Shown one piece after another: positions 19,213 to 27,527 of a DNA stretch of 64,000 nucleotides; within the stretch, counting starts at the first letter, position 1; every line of letters starts with the position of its first letter. A program made the translations under genes and the position numbers. The notes beneath the pieces were generated by a model that saw only the letters and a list, made by a program, of their open reading frames with translations, ran no database searches and was not told where the DNA came from. The stretch comes from Bacillus cereus (GTDB lineage: Bacteria > Bacillota > Bacilli > Bacillales > Bacillaceae_G): contig NZ_CP089518.1 in the NCBI RefSeq assembly GCF_025917685.1, forward strand, positions 1,117,001 through 1,181,000. The letters are read 5' to 3'.

Positions 19213-20682
19213 ATGACGAATCCAAATAATCGCTTAACAACAAACCAAGGTGCTCCAGTTGGAGATAACCAAAATTCTCGTACAGCTGGTCGCCGTGGAC
19301 CGGTATTGTTAGAAGACTATCATTTAGTAGAAAAACTGGCTCACTTTGATCGTGAACGTATTCCAGAGCGCGTTGTGCATGCACGTGGTGCAGGTGCTCA
19401 CGGTGTATTCGTAACGAAAAACAGCATGAAGCAATATACGAAAGCAGCGTTTTTACAAAATGAAGGAACTGAAACACCTGTATTCGTTCGTTTCTCAACG
19501 GTTATTCATGGTCAAGGTTCTCCAGAAACAGCGCGTGATCCACGAGGATTCGCTGTTAAATTTTATACAGAAGAAGGGAACTACGATATCGTAGGTAACC
19601 ATTTACCAGTTTTCTTCATTCGTGATGCAATTAAATTCCCAGACATGGTGCATTCTTTAAAACCAGCACCTGATACAAATGTTCAAACACCAGATCGTTA
19701 CTGGGATTTCATGACATTAACTCCAGAATCAACACATATGATGACATGGGTATTTTCTGATTATGGTACACCAGCGAGTTATCGTGAAATGGAAGGTTTC
19801 GGCGTCCATTCATTTAAATGGATTAATGCAGAAGGTAAAATTGTTTACATTAAATACCACTGGAAGCCACAGCAAGATGTACGTAACTTAAGTGCGAAGG
19901 AAGTGCAAGAGGTACAAGGGAAAGACTTCAACCATGCAACTCGTGACTTATTCGATGCAATTGAAAAAGGGAACTACCCGAAATGGGATTTACACGTACA
20001 AGTCATGCAACTAGATGAAACGGATTCTTTAGACTTTGATCCACTAGATCCAACGAAAGTATGGCCAGAAGATCGCTTCCCATTAATTGAAGTGGGGACA
20101 ATGACGTTAAATCGAAACCCGAAAAACTTCTTTGCAGAAGTAGAACAAGTGGCGTTCTCTCCAAGTGCAACTGTAAATGGTATTGAACCATCTGAAGATA
20201 AATTATTACAAGGTCGTTTATTCTCTTACCCAGATACACAGCGTTATCGTCTTGGTGCAAACTACTTACAAATTCCTGTAAACTGTCCATACGCAGCTGT
20301 TCGTAACCAACAACGTGATGGTGCGATGCAAATCGATCAAAACCCATCTACAATAAACTACGAACCGAGTCGCCATACTGAAAATCCAGTTGAAGACCCA
20401 ACTTACCGTGATTCAACTATGAAAGTAGAAGGCTATGTATCTCGTGAAAAAATCGAGAAACCAAATGACTTCAAACAAGCGGGTGAGCGTTACCGTTCAT
20501 TCTCTAAAGAAGAGCAAGACAACTTAATTGCAAACTTAACAAATGACTTAAAGGACGTAAATGAGCGCACGAAATTGCTAGCTGTTTGTAACTTCTTCCG
20601 TGCAGATCAAGAGTACGGTATGCGTTTAGCTGGGGCGTTAAATGTTGATATAACACAGTATGTAGGGAATGCTCCGAAATAA
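19213..20682 (+). CDS. katA: Heme catalase, vegetative KatA-type
   Basis: A 489-residue small-subunit (clade 3) monofunctional catalase. The distal histidine is in 'RVVHARGAGAHG', the conserved asparagine is in 'VGNHLPVFFIRDA', and the proximal tyrosine region 'RLFSYPDTQRYRLG' is present. It degrades hydrogen peroxide in the cytoplasm. AGGAGG precedes the ATG. It lies 57 bases after hemH, with its own PerR-controlled promoter. The coding sequence uses frequent GTA/CGT/GAA codons, consistent with high expression. Confidence 0.94.
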   Translation: MTNPNNRLTTNQGAPVGDNQNSRTAGRRGPVLLEDYHLVEKLAHFDRERIPERVVHARGAGAHGVFVTKNSMKQYTKAAFLQNEGTETPVFVRFSTVIHGQGSPETARDPRGFAVKFYTEEGNYDIVGNHLPVFFIRDAIKFPDMVHSLKPAPDTNVQTPDRYWDFMTLTPESTHMMTWVFSDYGTPASYREMEGFGVHSFKWINAEGKIVYIKYHWKPQQDVRNLSAKEVQEVQGKDFNHATRDLFDAIEKGNYPKWDLHVQVMQLDETDSLDFDPLDPTKVWPEDRFPLIEVGTMTLNRNPKNFFAEVEQVAFSPSATVNGIEPSEDKLLQGRLFSYPDTQRYRLGANYLQIPVNCPYAAVRNQQRDGAMQIDQNPSTINYEPSRHTENPVEDPTYRDSTMKVEGYVSREKIEKPNDFKQAGERYRSFSKEEQDNLIANLTNDLKDVNERTKLLAVCNFFRADQEYGMRLAGALNVDITQYVGNAPK

Positions 20683-20687
20683 ATAGG

Positions 20688-20717
20688 AAAAGACGGCCAA
20701 TTCTTGGTCGTCTTTTT
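20688..20717 (+). terminator. Catalase terminator
   Basis: AAAAGACGGCCAA pairs with TTGGTCGTCTTTT (one GT pair, 3-base loop), followed by T. Confidence 0.85.
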
Positions 20718-20719
20718 AT

Positions 20720-20778
20720 GTAAAATATGTTTTACATGATATGTAAAAGATGTTATACTCTTGTCAAACAAGTTTTAC
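20720..20778 (+). promoter_or_regulatory. Promoter with palindromic GTAAAA/TTTTAC operator cluster
   Basis: TTTACA (20731-20736), a 17-base spacer and TATACT (20754-20759). A perfect inverted repeat GTAAAA-TATG-TTTTAC (20720-20735) covers the -35; further half-sites GTAAAA (20743-20748) and GTTTTAC (20772-20778) flank the -10. The arrangement suggests repression by an unidentified dimeric regulator. Confidence 0.6.
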
Positions 20779-20796
20779 ATACAAGAGGTATATTTC

Positions 20797-21102
20797 ATGA
20801 ATGTTGCTATTTTTATTATTGCTTTATGTGTCTTTTTATTTGTAGTGTTTGCTATTGTAAAAATGTTTATAGCAATCGGAAAACAAGGTGATGAGCGCGC
20901 TGCATTTATAAAAAATAAAGCGATGGCGGAAACGTTTCAAATCGCTATGGGATTAATGGTACTTGAGATGATCCCCTTCATTTATCACCGATTAAATGAA
21001 ACGGTTGGAACGCCGTTTAATCCGGTTCGCTTTTTAGCTGTAATAGCGATTGCGTTTCTTATTATACTAAGCGCAAATAAAAGGAAGTACGGTGATTCGT
21101 AA
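20797..21102 (+). CDS. Hypothetical small membrane protein
   Basis: 101 residues from the ATG at 20797 (AGAGGT upstream); the TTG-initiated longer frame from 20761 is rejected because it would overlap promoter elements. Membrane segments are at ~1-24 and ~75-92, perhaps with one at ~48-60, and a cytoplasmic 'GKQGDERAAFIKNKAM' loop. No family recognised. The operator-like repeats in its promoter suggest it responds to a specific signal. Confidence 0.7.
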   Translation: MNVAIFIIALCVFLFVVFAIVKMFIAIGKQGDERAAFIKNKAMAETFQIAMGLMVLEMIPFIYHRLNETVGTPFNPVRFLAVIAIAFLIILSANKRKYGDS

Positions 21103-21131
21103 GGTATTGTGCTTTTCAGTCATATCGGAAT

Positions 21132-21172
21132 TTGTTGGTAAATCGATATGTTGTGTCGAAACGTTCATATAT
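21132..21172 (+). repeat. Interspersed repeat family 2, copy 1
   Basis: The core TTGTTGGTAAATCGATATG and following bases resemble 56629-56667 (TTGTCGGTAAGTCGATATA...). It is intergenic in both places. Probably another B. cereus-group dispersed repeat. Confidence 0.5.
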
Positions 21173-21288
21173 TCACGATAATAATAAGTGGGGTATGTAC
21201 GGGTTTGAATAATTAATATGTATCAATCCCGATATAAAGCAGAAGCGATAATTATAACAAGACCCCTTTTATTTAATAGAGTTAAGCA

Positions 21289-21326
21289 GCCTGAGTTCTA
21301 CATTGATAGGAACTCAGGCTTTTTTA
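21289..21326. terminator. Terminator with 10-bp stem
   Basis: GCCTGAGTTC pairs with GAACTCAGGC and is followed by T6 on the plus strand. It ends the upstream membrane gene's transcript; on the minus strand it is the hairpin after the 51-codon gene. Confidence 0.8.
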
Positions 21327-21479
21327 TGCAAAAAATTTATGAAATCGTTTCGGAATAAAGCTTAAGACAAGGAAGAGTGCGATTTCACCTAAAATAGCGA
21401 CAGTGATATTGAATAAGAAGGTACGGAAATTTGCAGTAATGTGATTGAGTATAGCGTATTTCCAGTAGGATAAGCTCAT
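21324..21479 (-). CDS. Putative 51-residue membrane protein (small gene)
   Basis: An ATG at 21479 with AAGGAG at ideal spacing opens a 51-codon frame ending TAA at 21324. The product starts MSLSYWKYAILNH and has one long hydrophobic helix (~21-43) followed by a basic tail (PKRFHKFF), so a single-pass inner-membrane protein is expected. It sits beside a terminator. No family recognised; ribosome site and codon pattern support a real gene. Confidence 0.6.
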   Translation of the reverse strand: MSLSYWKYAILNHITANFRTFLFNITVAILGEIALFLVLSFIPKRFHKFFA

Positions 21480-21845
21480 GAAAATCACTCCTTATAGCGT
21501 TTTTTATAGTATATAAAAATTGTTTCGTAAAAGTGCATGTCCTAGTTTGTAATTTGTAAAAATACAAAATGAATTCTCAACAAAACCTCAACAATTGAGT
21601 AAGAAAAGAATATGGAATATATTACTTATACCACTACATAGAAATAGGAGTATTTACAAAGTTGTTTTCTGAATTAACATAAAATTTACAAAAAACTAAT
21701 AAATTGTTGAAATAATACAAACAAAAATATATACTCTTTATATACTTTTTACAAAATAAGGATGTGATTAAATGATTTACAAGGTTACTTAATTGTATAT
21801 GAGTTGTTTCATTCAAGGATTCGAAATAAATTTAAGTGAGGAGAA
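21480..21845 (+). other. AT-rich intergenic region upstream of the double-ATPase operon
   Basis: About 370 bases, very AT-rich, containing several TTTACA/TATAAT-like words (for example around 21725-21760) but no promoter I can assign with confidence. Direct repeats CTCAACA occur near 21576 and 21588. A six-codon frame with a GGATG leader starts at 21772 and is probably chance. No coding sequence is seen. Confidence 0.4.
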
Positions 21846-21851
21846 ATGAAT

Positions 21852-22202
21852 ATGTTTCGATTTATGAAATCTCCAATCGGTATAGCGGTTGGGGTAGCTG
21901 CGGTTATATTGGCATCACCAAAAGCGAGAAAGGGATTGCGAAAGCTTGCAGTAAAAACAGTATCAGCCTTTCTTGGTGCGAAAGAACAAATTCAAAGTAC
22001 GGGTTCGGAAATGGAAGAGGCTTTGCCGAAAGTGAAAGAAGCGGCACGTAAAGTAGCTGTGAAAACAGTATCACCAATTATAGGAGCGGTCGAAGCTGTT
22101 CCAAATACAATTTCTAAATTCCAGGAAAAATGGGTTTCTCGTGTAAATGCGTATCATTCTGAGCAAAATATAGATTATGAAAATCTGCCTGTCACTCCTT
22201 AA
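21852..22202 (+). CDS. Small helical membrane-associated protein, first gene of the P-ATPase operon
   Basis: 116 residues from the ATG at 21852 (GTGAGGAG with 8-base spacing; the ATG two codons earlier is too close). An N-terminal hydrophobic segment (~8-24, GIAVGVAAVILA) is followed by two copies of a basic amphipathic motif, 'RKLAVKTVSAFLGA' (~30) and 'RKVAVKTVSPIIGA' (~68). It looks like a YtxH-type or P-ATPase-associated scaffold protein. Function unknown; its place before the ATPase gene suggests a partner role. Confidence 0.7.
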   Translation: MFRFMKSPIGIAVGVAAVILASPKARKGLRKLAVKTVSAFLGAKEQIQSTGSEMEEALPKVKEAARKVAVKTVSPIIGAVEAVPNTISKFQEKWVSRVNAYHSEQNIDYENLPVTP

Positions 22203-22258
22203 GTACTACATGAGTAATACAGCTTTTTACTTCCTTCAAGACGATAAGGAGGATGGGA

Positions 22259-25200
22259 ATGCAAAGTAAATCATTAAAAACGAGATTTATACGATCGTTA
22301 CCTGGAAGAATTCGAATTGAAATTTATAAGTTAAAACACAACAAGAACATGGCGAACTTGATATTAGACCGATTTAGTCAAGCGGAAGGTATTTATCAAG
22401 TAAGTCCCTCAATTTCTACAGGGAGAGCCCTTATTACTTACGATATCAACAAGACCTCTCTACATAACATTTGCAAAATAATTCAACTTATAGAAGAACA
22501 AGTGACCAAGCGAAAGAAAACTAGTACAAATAGCAGTGAAGAAAAGAAGGAATTAATAGATTATTCATCTAGTGTAGTTTCTCGTAATAATGACACTGTT
22601 CATAGCAAAAAGGATGAAGGTGTGCCGTTACCGTTAGCACTTTCGGTTGTTGGGTTAGGTGCTTTCGGCATAAAACAATTATTTATGGGTAGATCTGCCT
22701 TAGCTAGAAGTCCTGGTCTTTTTTATGTATCTGGAGCTTTATCTGTTGTGACGGGTTATCCGTTCCTGAAGCGAGGATTCAAAAAAATGGTTGCTAGCAA
22801 AAAGGTGAATTCTGATCTTGTGCTTGGTGTAGGAACACTTGCACTTGCGCTTGCACGGGAGAATATTGTCGTGCTTGCCGGTCTTAGTCTATTAAATTAC
22901 TTAAACTGGAAGCGTAGTCAAGCAAACATAAACGAAGAAAATGAAGCGTATAAAGAAAATCTCCTTTCTCCAGAGATTAAAGCGTATAGTGAAAAACAAT
23001 CAAAATGGGGAATGATTTTTGGTGGAGCAACTTGGGCTTTCACTAGAAATCCTTTACGCGGAATGGCAGTTTTATTAGCAGCTAATCCGAAACCGGCCGT
23101 CTCATCGGCAGAATATGCGTGGCGACAAGGTGACCTCGTTGCAAGAGAAAGAGGATATGTCATTCCAAGTGGTGGGTCGTTATCACAATTGTCTCGAACA
23201 AAAACGATAGTATTGGATGATACATCTCGTATATTCCAGTCCTCAGCAGAGGGGATGAGTTGTATTTCACAAGATGGAAATGAAGGGCAAGTTTGGTGCA
23301 CAGCCGCTTCTCTTATTGAGAAAAGTGAGCATGTATGGAAAGAAGAAGTCATGCAATGGGCTGCGCAAACTGGAAGAACGTTAAGAAGAGCGTTTGAAGT
23401 TCAAATAGAGAATGAAGGGATAAAAGGTGAAATCCAAGGGATAACTTCCTTTTTCGGAAGTAAAGATTTTGCCGAGCGAAATGGTGTAGATATAAGTGCG
23501 TATGAGCTGGAAGTAAAGAGACTTGAAAAAGAAGGTTTTCAAGTGCAGTTCGTCGCTAAAAATAAAAAATGCCTCGGTCTATTAGTTGGATCGAAGGTTA
23601 CTATTATTCCAGAATTCACAGAAGTAGTGAATGGATTACGTGAAAATAAGTGGAATATAGGCGTTTTGCAAAATAGTTTACATGTAAATCGTAACATTCT
23701 TTCTCATTATGGTGTGGATGATAGCTGGCAGCAGGGGGATGCGGCCAAACGGGTGGAATTGCTTCGCTCAAGTGGAGAAGAGGTATTATTTGCAACTGAT
23801 CAAAATACAGATTTTCCGTCTATATCATTTGAAGAAATAAAAAATATCTCACAATCTACAGCGTATGCAAGCCGAATCAACATGTTGGTGAATGAGCATT
23901 TCTGCGCAGCGAAAGTGTGGAATGTGGTAGGAGAGATGTTAGCAGTTTGGTCTATATTCACAGCACCTGTAATCGCCTTATTTGCAAATGCTTTATCGTT
24001 AACGTTCTTATCTAGGGCGAAAAGAATGAGTGAGAAGATATTTTCCTATGGAGAATTGTCGAAAATGGATTCTTCTCAGCCAAAAGTGATTCCTGATAAA
24101 CAAGATCAAATTCCATGGTATACATTTAATCAAGAAAAAGTGATGAATAGATTACAAGTTGAGAAGCAATATGGATTAAGTGATGCACAAGTGAATATGC
24201 GAAAAGAAGAATACGGAATGAACCAAATTGAACCGAAACCGTCAGTTCCTTGGATTGTATCGTTTATGGGTCAATTTAAAGAATTTACATCGCTTATTTT
24301 ACTCGGAGCAGCCGGATTATCTGTTATATCTGGTGGTTGGTTCGATGGATTAGCGATGGGGACAATTCTCGTTGTAAATGCAATAATTGGGACGCTTCAA
24401 GAGCGGAAGGCGGAAAAGGTAGTTGAGGCTTTAAATCAATTCCGAGCTCCTGTTTGTAAAGTAATACGAGAAGAAGCGGAAATAGAAATATCAAGTAGTG
24501 AACTCGTTCCTGGGGATATTGTCTGCCTGGAAGCGGGAGACCGCGTACCTGCTGATCTTCGCGTTGTTAACTCTTGGAACTTAGAAATTAACGAAGCGAT
24601 GTTAACGGGAGAGTCACTTCCAGTTGAAAAGAAAGCGGACGCTATGCTAGAAGAATGTTCGTTAGCAGAACGAAACAATATGCTCTTTATGGGGACGTCT
24701 GTAACACGCGGTAAAGCGGTAGCGATTGTAGTAGAAACAGGTATGCGTACAGAGATGGGCTATATGATTTCCTTAATGAAAGGGGAGGAAACAGAGCCTA
24801 CGCCATTGCAGCAAAAGGTGACATCTATTAGTAAAACATTTATTAAAGGAGCATTTGTAGCTGGTGGTCTTGTACTTATGGCGGGGCTACTAAGGGGACT
24901 GCCAATTACGCAAATGATCACGACGTCGGTTGCTCTTACTGCCTCTGCTGTTCCAGAAGGGTTGCCAATTATGATCACAATTGCTTTAAGTGCGGGTATA
25001 TTCCGTATGCAAAAGCAAAATGCACTCGTTCGAAAGCTTTCGAGCTTAGAAACGCTCGGTAGAACGACGGTAATTTGTTCTGATAAAACGGGAACCCTTA
25101 CGAAAAATGAAATGACGGTTAAAGTAATTGCTACGCCGAATCGTTTATGGAGTGTAACGGGTGATGGGTATGAACCAGTAGGGGCGATTGCTGATGTAAC

Positions 25201-26848
25201 TTCATCTAAAGTTGCTGCTGCTGTAGATACGGAGATAGAAGAGGCTATTTATCATAAAACGGAAAATGTGCCGCTAGAAAATCCGGATTTAGCTCGTATT
25301 CTTCAAATTGGTGTTCTTTGTAACAATAGTAAATTAGAGCAGGAAGATGATTTATGGGTTGTAAAAGGTGATCCGACTGAAGGAGCTTTATTAAGTTTGG
25401 CTTCTAAAGCGGGGGCATTACAGGAAGGTATGGCGTCGTTTGAACGCCATCATGAAGAACCATTTGATTCAGAGACGAAAATTATGAGTGTTGTTTGTAA
25501 AGAGAGTAACGCTGAAGAGTTATATAAGTTCTCAAAAGGTTCTGTAGAGGCGATTCTTACTCGTTGTAAATGGTATCAAGATAACGGTCAAATATATCCG
25601 TTATGTGATAAGCAAAAAGAAGTTATTTTACAACAAAATGAAGAGTTTGCAAAACAGGCATTACGAGTATTAGGTTTTGCGTACAGCAATGGCGAAAGTG
25701 ATGATCTTACTTTTGTCGGATTAGTCGGTATGATCGATCCGCCAAAACCTGAAGTGGAAGAGAGTATTCGTGAAGCGATTGAGTTAGGTGTGAAGCCAGT
25801 AATGATTACGGGAGATCATCCGACTACGGCGATTTCTATTGCGAAACAAACTGGAATTTGGAATCGTGAAGATCGTGTTTTAACGGGATTAGAAATTGAT
25901 AACATGACAGATGAGGAATTAAAAGAAGTTGTGAAAAGTACATCTGTTTTTGCTCGTGTGACTCCGGCTCACAAATTACGAATTGTAACGGCCTTCCAAT
26001 CCGACGGTCAAATCGTCGCGATGACTGGAGATGGTGTAAATGATACACCGGCTATAAAAAAGGCGAATATCGGTATTGCGATGGGGCAAACCGGAACAGA
26101 AGTTACGAAAGAAGCCGCTGATTTGATTTTGAAAAAGGATCATTTCGGTTCAATTGTTGAAGGGGTAAAAGAAGGTAGAACGATCATCGGAAATATTCGT
26201 AAAGCAGTTGGTTGTTTATTGACGGGGAATTTAGCGGAAGTGTTAGTGACTAGTGCTGCTGTTATAGCGGGAATGCCGATTCCGTTAGTGCCAATTCAAA
26301 TTTTATTAATGAATCTTATTACCGATGCTTTACCAGCGATGATTTTAGCTGTAAACCCTGGAAACAAAACGAAGCAAACGAAACGTCAAGATATTGTTGA
26401 TAAAGATTTGTACAAAAAAGTTATTACAAGAGGAGTACTGCTTGGGGTAGGTTCGCTCGCTGTATTTGGTATTAGTTTAGCGGTTGGAGTACCTCTTCCA
26501 GTAGCACAAACATCAGCATTTGCAGCTTTAGTTGCCGGGCAGCTCATTCAAACTTTCTCTTGGAGACAAGAGGGATCAGAAGAAACAGTTCGCGATTGGT
26601 CAAAAGACCGGTTCTTTATTACAGCGTTAGGAACGTCTTGGCTTGTATTATTATCAGCTATATATGTACCTCCGTTAGCTCGTATATTCCATACTGTTCC
26701 GTTAACGCTCACACAATGGATACCTGTTCTTCTCGTGGCGGGCACAGTGTCTCAAATCGCGAAACCTATTATTAATTTAGTTTCATATAAGAATACTGAT
26801 TTAGTAAAACCAGTAGTTTCTGAATCTGCATTATTAAAAACAGTGTAA
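22259..26848 (+). CDS. Fused P-type ATPase: HMA-like domain, degenerate ATPase half, complete P2A-type cation pump
   Basis: 1529 residues from the ATG at 22259 (AAGGAGG, spacing 6). Residues ~10-85 resemble an HMA domain but lack the CxxC metal pair. ~115-600 look like a decayed P1B ATPase: membrane segments are present, but the phosphorylation motif reads DDTSR at 320-324 instead of DKTGT and no TGES is seen. From ~620 a full P2A-type pump follows: Cation_ATPase_N, TGES 783-786, PEGLP 899-903, DKTGT with D942, TGDGVND from 1256, and C-terminal membrane helices. It probably exports a divalent cation. Similar double architecture is known from mycobacterial CtpI (from memory). Substrate unknown. 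Confidence 0.82.
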   Translation: MQSKSLKTRFIRSLPGRIRIEIYKLKHNKNMANLILDRFSQAEGIYQVSPSISTGRALITYDINKTSLHNICKIIQLIEEQVTKRKKTSTNSSEEKKELIDYSSSVVSRNNDTVHSKKDEGVPLPLALSVVGLGAFGIKQLFMGRSALARSPGLFYVSGALSVVTGYPFLKRGFKKMVASKKVNSDLVLGVGTLALALARENIVVLAGLSLLNYLNWKRSQANINEENEAYKENLLSPEIKAYSEKQSKWGMIFGGATWAFTRNPLRGMAVLLAANPKPAVSSAEYAWRQGDLVARERGYVIPSGGSLSQLSRTKTIVLDDTSRIFQSSAEGMSCISQDGNEGQVWCTAASLIEKSEHVWKEEVMQWAAQTGRTLRRAFEVQIENEGIKGEIQGITSFFGSKDFAERNGVDISAYELEVKRLEKEGFQVQFVAKNKKCLGLLVGSKVTIIPEFTEVVNGLRENKWNIGVLQNSLHVNRNILSHYGVDDSWQQGDAAKRVELLRSSGEEVLFATDQNTDFPSISFEEIKNISQSTAYASRINMLVNEHFCAAKVWNVVGEMLAVWSIFTAPVIALFANALSLTFLSRAKRMSEKIFSYGELSKMDSSQPKVIPDKQDQIPWYTFNQEKVMNRLQVEKQYGLSDAQVNMRKEEYGMNQIEPKPSVPWIVSFMGQFKEFTSLILLGAAGLSVISGGWFDGLAMGTILVVNAIIGTLQERKAEKVVEALNQFRAPVCKVIREEAEIEISSSELVPGDIVCLEAGDRVPADLRVVNSWNLEINEAMLTGESLPVEKKADAMLEECSLAERNNMLFMGTSVTRGKAVAIVVETGMRTEMGYMISLMKGEETEPTPLQQKVTSISKTFIKGAFVAGGLVLMAGLLRGLPITQMITTSVALTASAVPEGLPIMITIALSAGIFRMQKQNALVRKLSSLETLGRTTVICSDKTGTLTKNEMTVKVIATPNRLWSVTGDGYEPVGAIADVTSSKVAAAVDTEIEEAIYHKTENVPLENPDLARILQIGVLCNNSKLEQEDDLWVVKGDPTEGALLSLASKAGALQEGMASFERHHEEPFDSETKIMSVVCKESNAEELYKFSKGSVEAILTRCKWYQDNGQIYPLCDKQKEVILQQNEEFAKQALRVLGFAYSNGESDDLTFVGLVGMIDPPKPEVEESIREAIELGVKPVMITGDHPTTAISIAKQTGIWNREDRVLTGLEIDNMTDEELKEVVKSTSVFARVTPAHKLRIVTAFQSDGQIVAMTGDGVNDTPAIKKANIGIAMGQTGTEVTKEAADLILKKDHFGSIVEGVKEGRTIIGNIRKAVGCLLTGNLAEVLVTSAAVIAGMPIPLVPIQILLMNLITDALPAMILAVNPGNKTKQTKRQDIVDKDLYKKVITRGVLLGVGSLAVFGISLAVGVPLPVAQTSAFAALVAGQLIQTFSWRQEGSEETVRDWSKDRFFITALGTSWLVLLSAIYVPPLARIFHTVPLTLTQWIPVLLVAGTVSQIAKPIINLVSYKNTDLVKPVVSESALLKTV

Positions 26849-26861
26849 AGGAGCAATGAAA

Positions 26862-27164
26862 ATGATACGAAAAGTTGTTATTGGATCTACTTTAGCGCTA
26901 GCAAGTGCCGCTTTATTACCTGTCGTAAGAAATACACTTCGTCCGCTTGTTGAATCGGGGGCAAGGGGTGTGAAGTCTACTTTTGAAACAATTAAAGAGG
27001 AAGTAGAAGATATTATTGTGGAAGCGAAAATGGATAGAATGCAAAAGCAATTTGAGAAAGAACTTTCTTATGTGGAAGATGACATTACTGATGAACAAGA
27101 AGTGATAGAAGCGGCAGCTGAACAAGCGCAAGATGAAGTGGAGGAGATTAAACATGATGCATAA
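26862..27164 (+). CDS. Small DUF5132/PacL-like P-ATPase partner protein
   Basis: 100 residues from the ATG at 26862 (AAAGGAG, 8-base spacing). The N-terminal hydrophobic helix is ~3-22 and the remainder is a highly charged helix ending in a Glu/Ala-rich tract and KHDA. This plan (one membrane helix, E/A-rich cytoplasmic tail) recalls PacL proteins that assist mycobacterial P-type ATPases and DUF5132 proteins; the resemblance is architectural, not demonstrated homology. It starts 13 bases after the ATPase stop. Confidence 0.7.
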   Translation: MIRKVVIGSTLALASAALLPVVRNTLRPLVESGARGVKSTFETIKEEVEDIIVEAKMDRMQKQFEKELSYVEDDITDEQEVIEAAAEQAQDEVEEIKHDA

Positions 27165-27399
27165 AGCTGTAGAAAAAGCTGTAGAAAAAGATGTAGATCA
27201 CCATTTGGAAAAAGCGTTAGAGCACTTTGAGCAGGCATTAGATTTAAGTATAAAAGCAGCATCGGAAAATAAAGCGATGCAAAAAGAAATTGCTACGAAA
27301 ATGGGTTCATTCACTGGTGAGATTTTTCACTCGGTTCGTGAAAAAGGAAAAGAAAACCGTATGAATATTATGAAATGGTTCACTCTTCCTCGCTTTTAA
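27154..27399 (+). CDS. Small helical protein of the P-ATPase operon
   Basis: 81 residues from tandem ATGs at 27154/27157 (GAGGAG upstream), overlapping the previous gene by 11 bases. Almost wholly amphipathic helix, with an acidic His-rich stretch (KDVDHHLEKALEHFEQAL) near residues 10-27 that could bind metal, and a basic C-terminus. No family recognised. The overlap implies translational coupling with its neighbour. Confidence 0.65.
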   Translation: MMHKAVEKAVEKDVDHHLEKALEHFEQALDLSIKAASENKAMQKEIATKMGSFTGEIFHSVREKGKENRMNIMKWFTLPRF

Positions 27400-27527
27400 G
27401 GGTGGAGTACGAAATGGAAAGAATATAGGGAGCTTTTAACTCCCTTATTCATATTCCATACTATGTATGTCGCATTAATTTTCGGAATGTTCAGAATTAT
27501 AAAATCATTAAGGGGTGAAAGAATTAA

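Noticed and set aside
21772..21792. Six-codon leader peptide upstream of the ATPase operon
   Set aside because: A GGATG-like site precedes it but there is no attenuator hairpin downstream; probably chance in AT-rich DNA.
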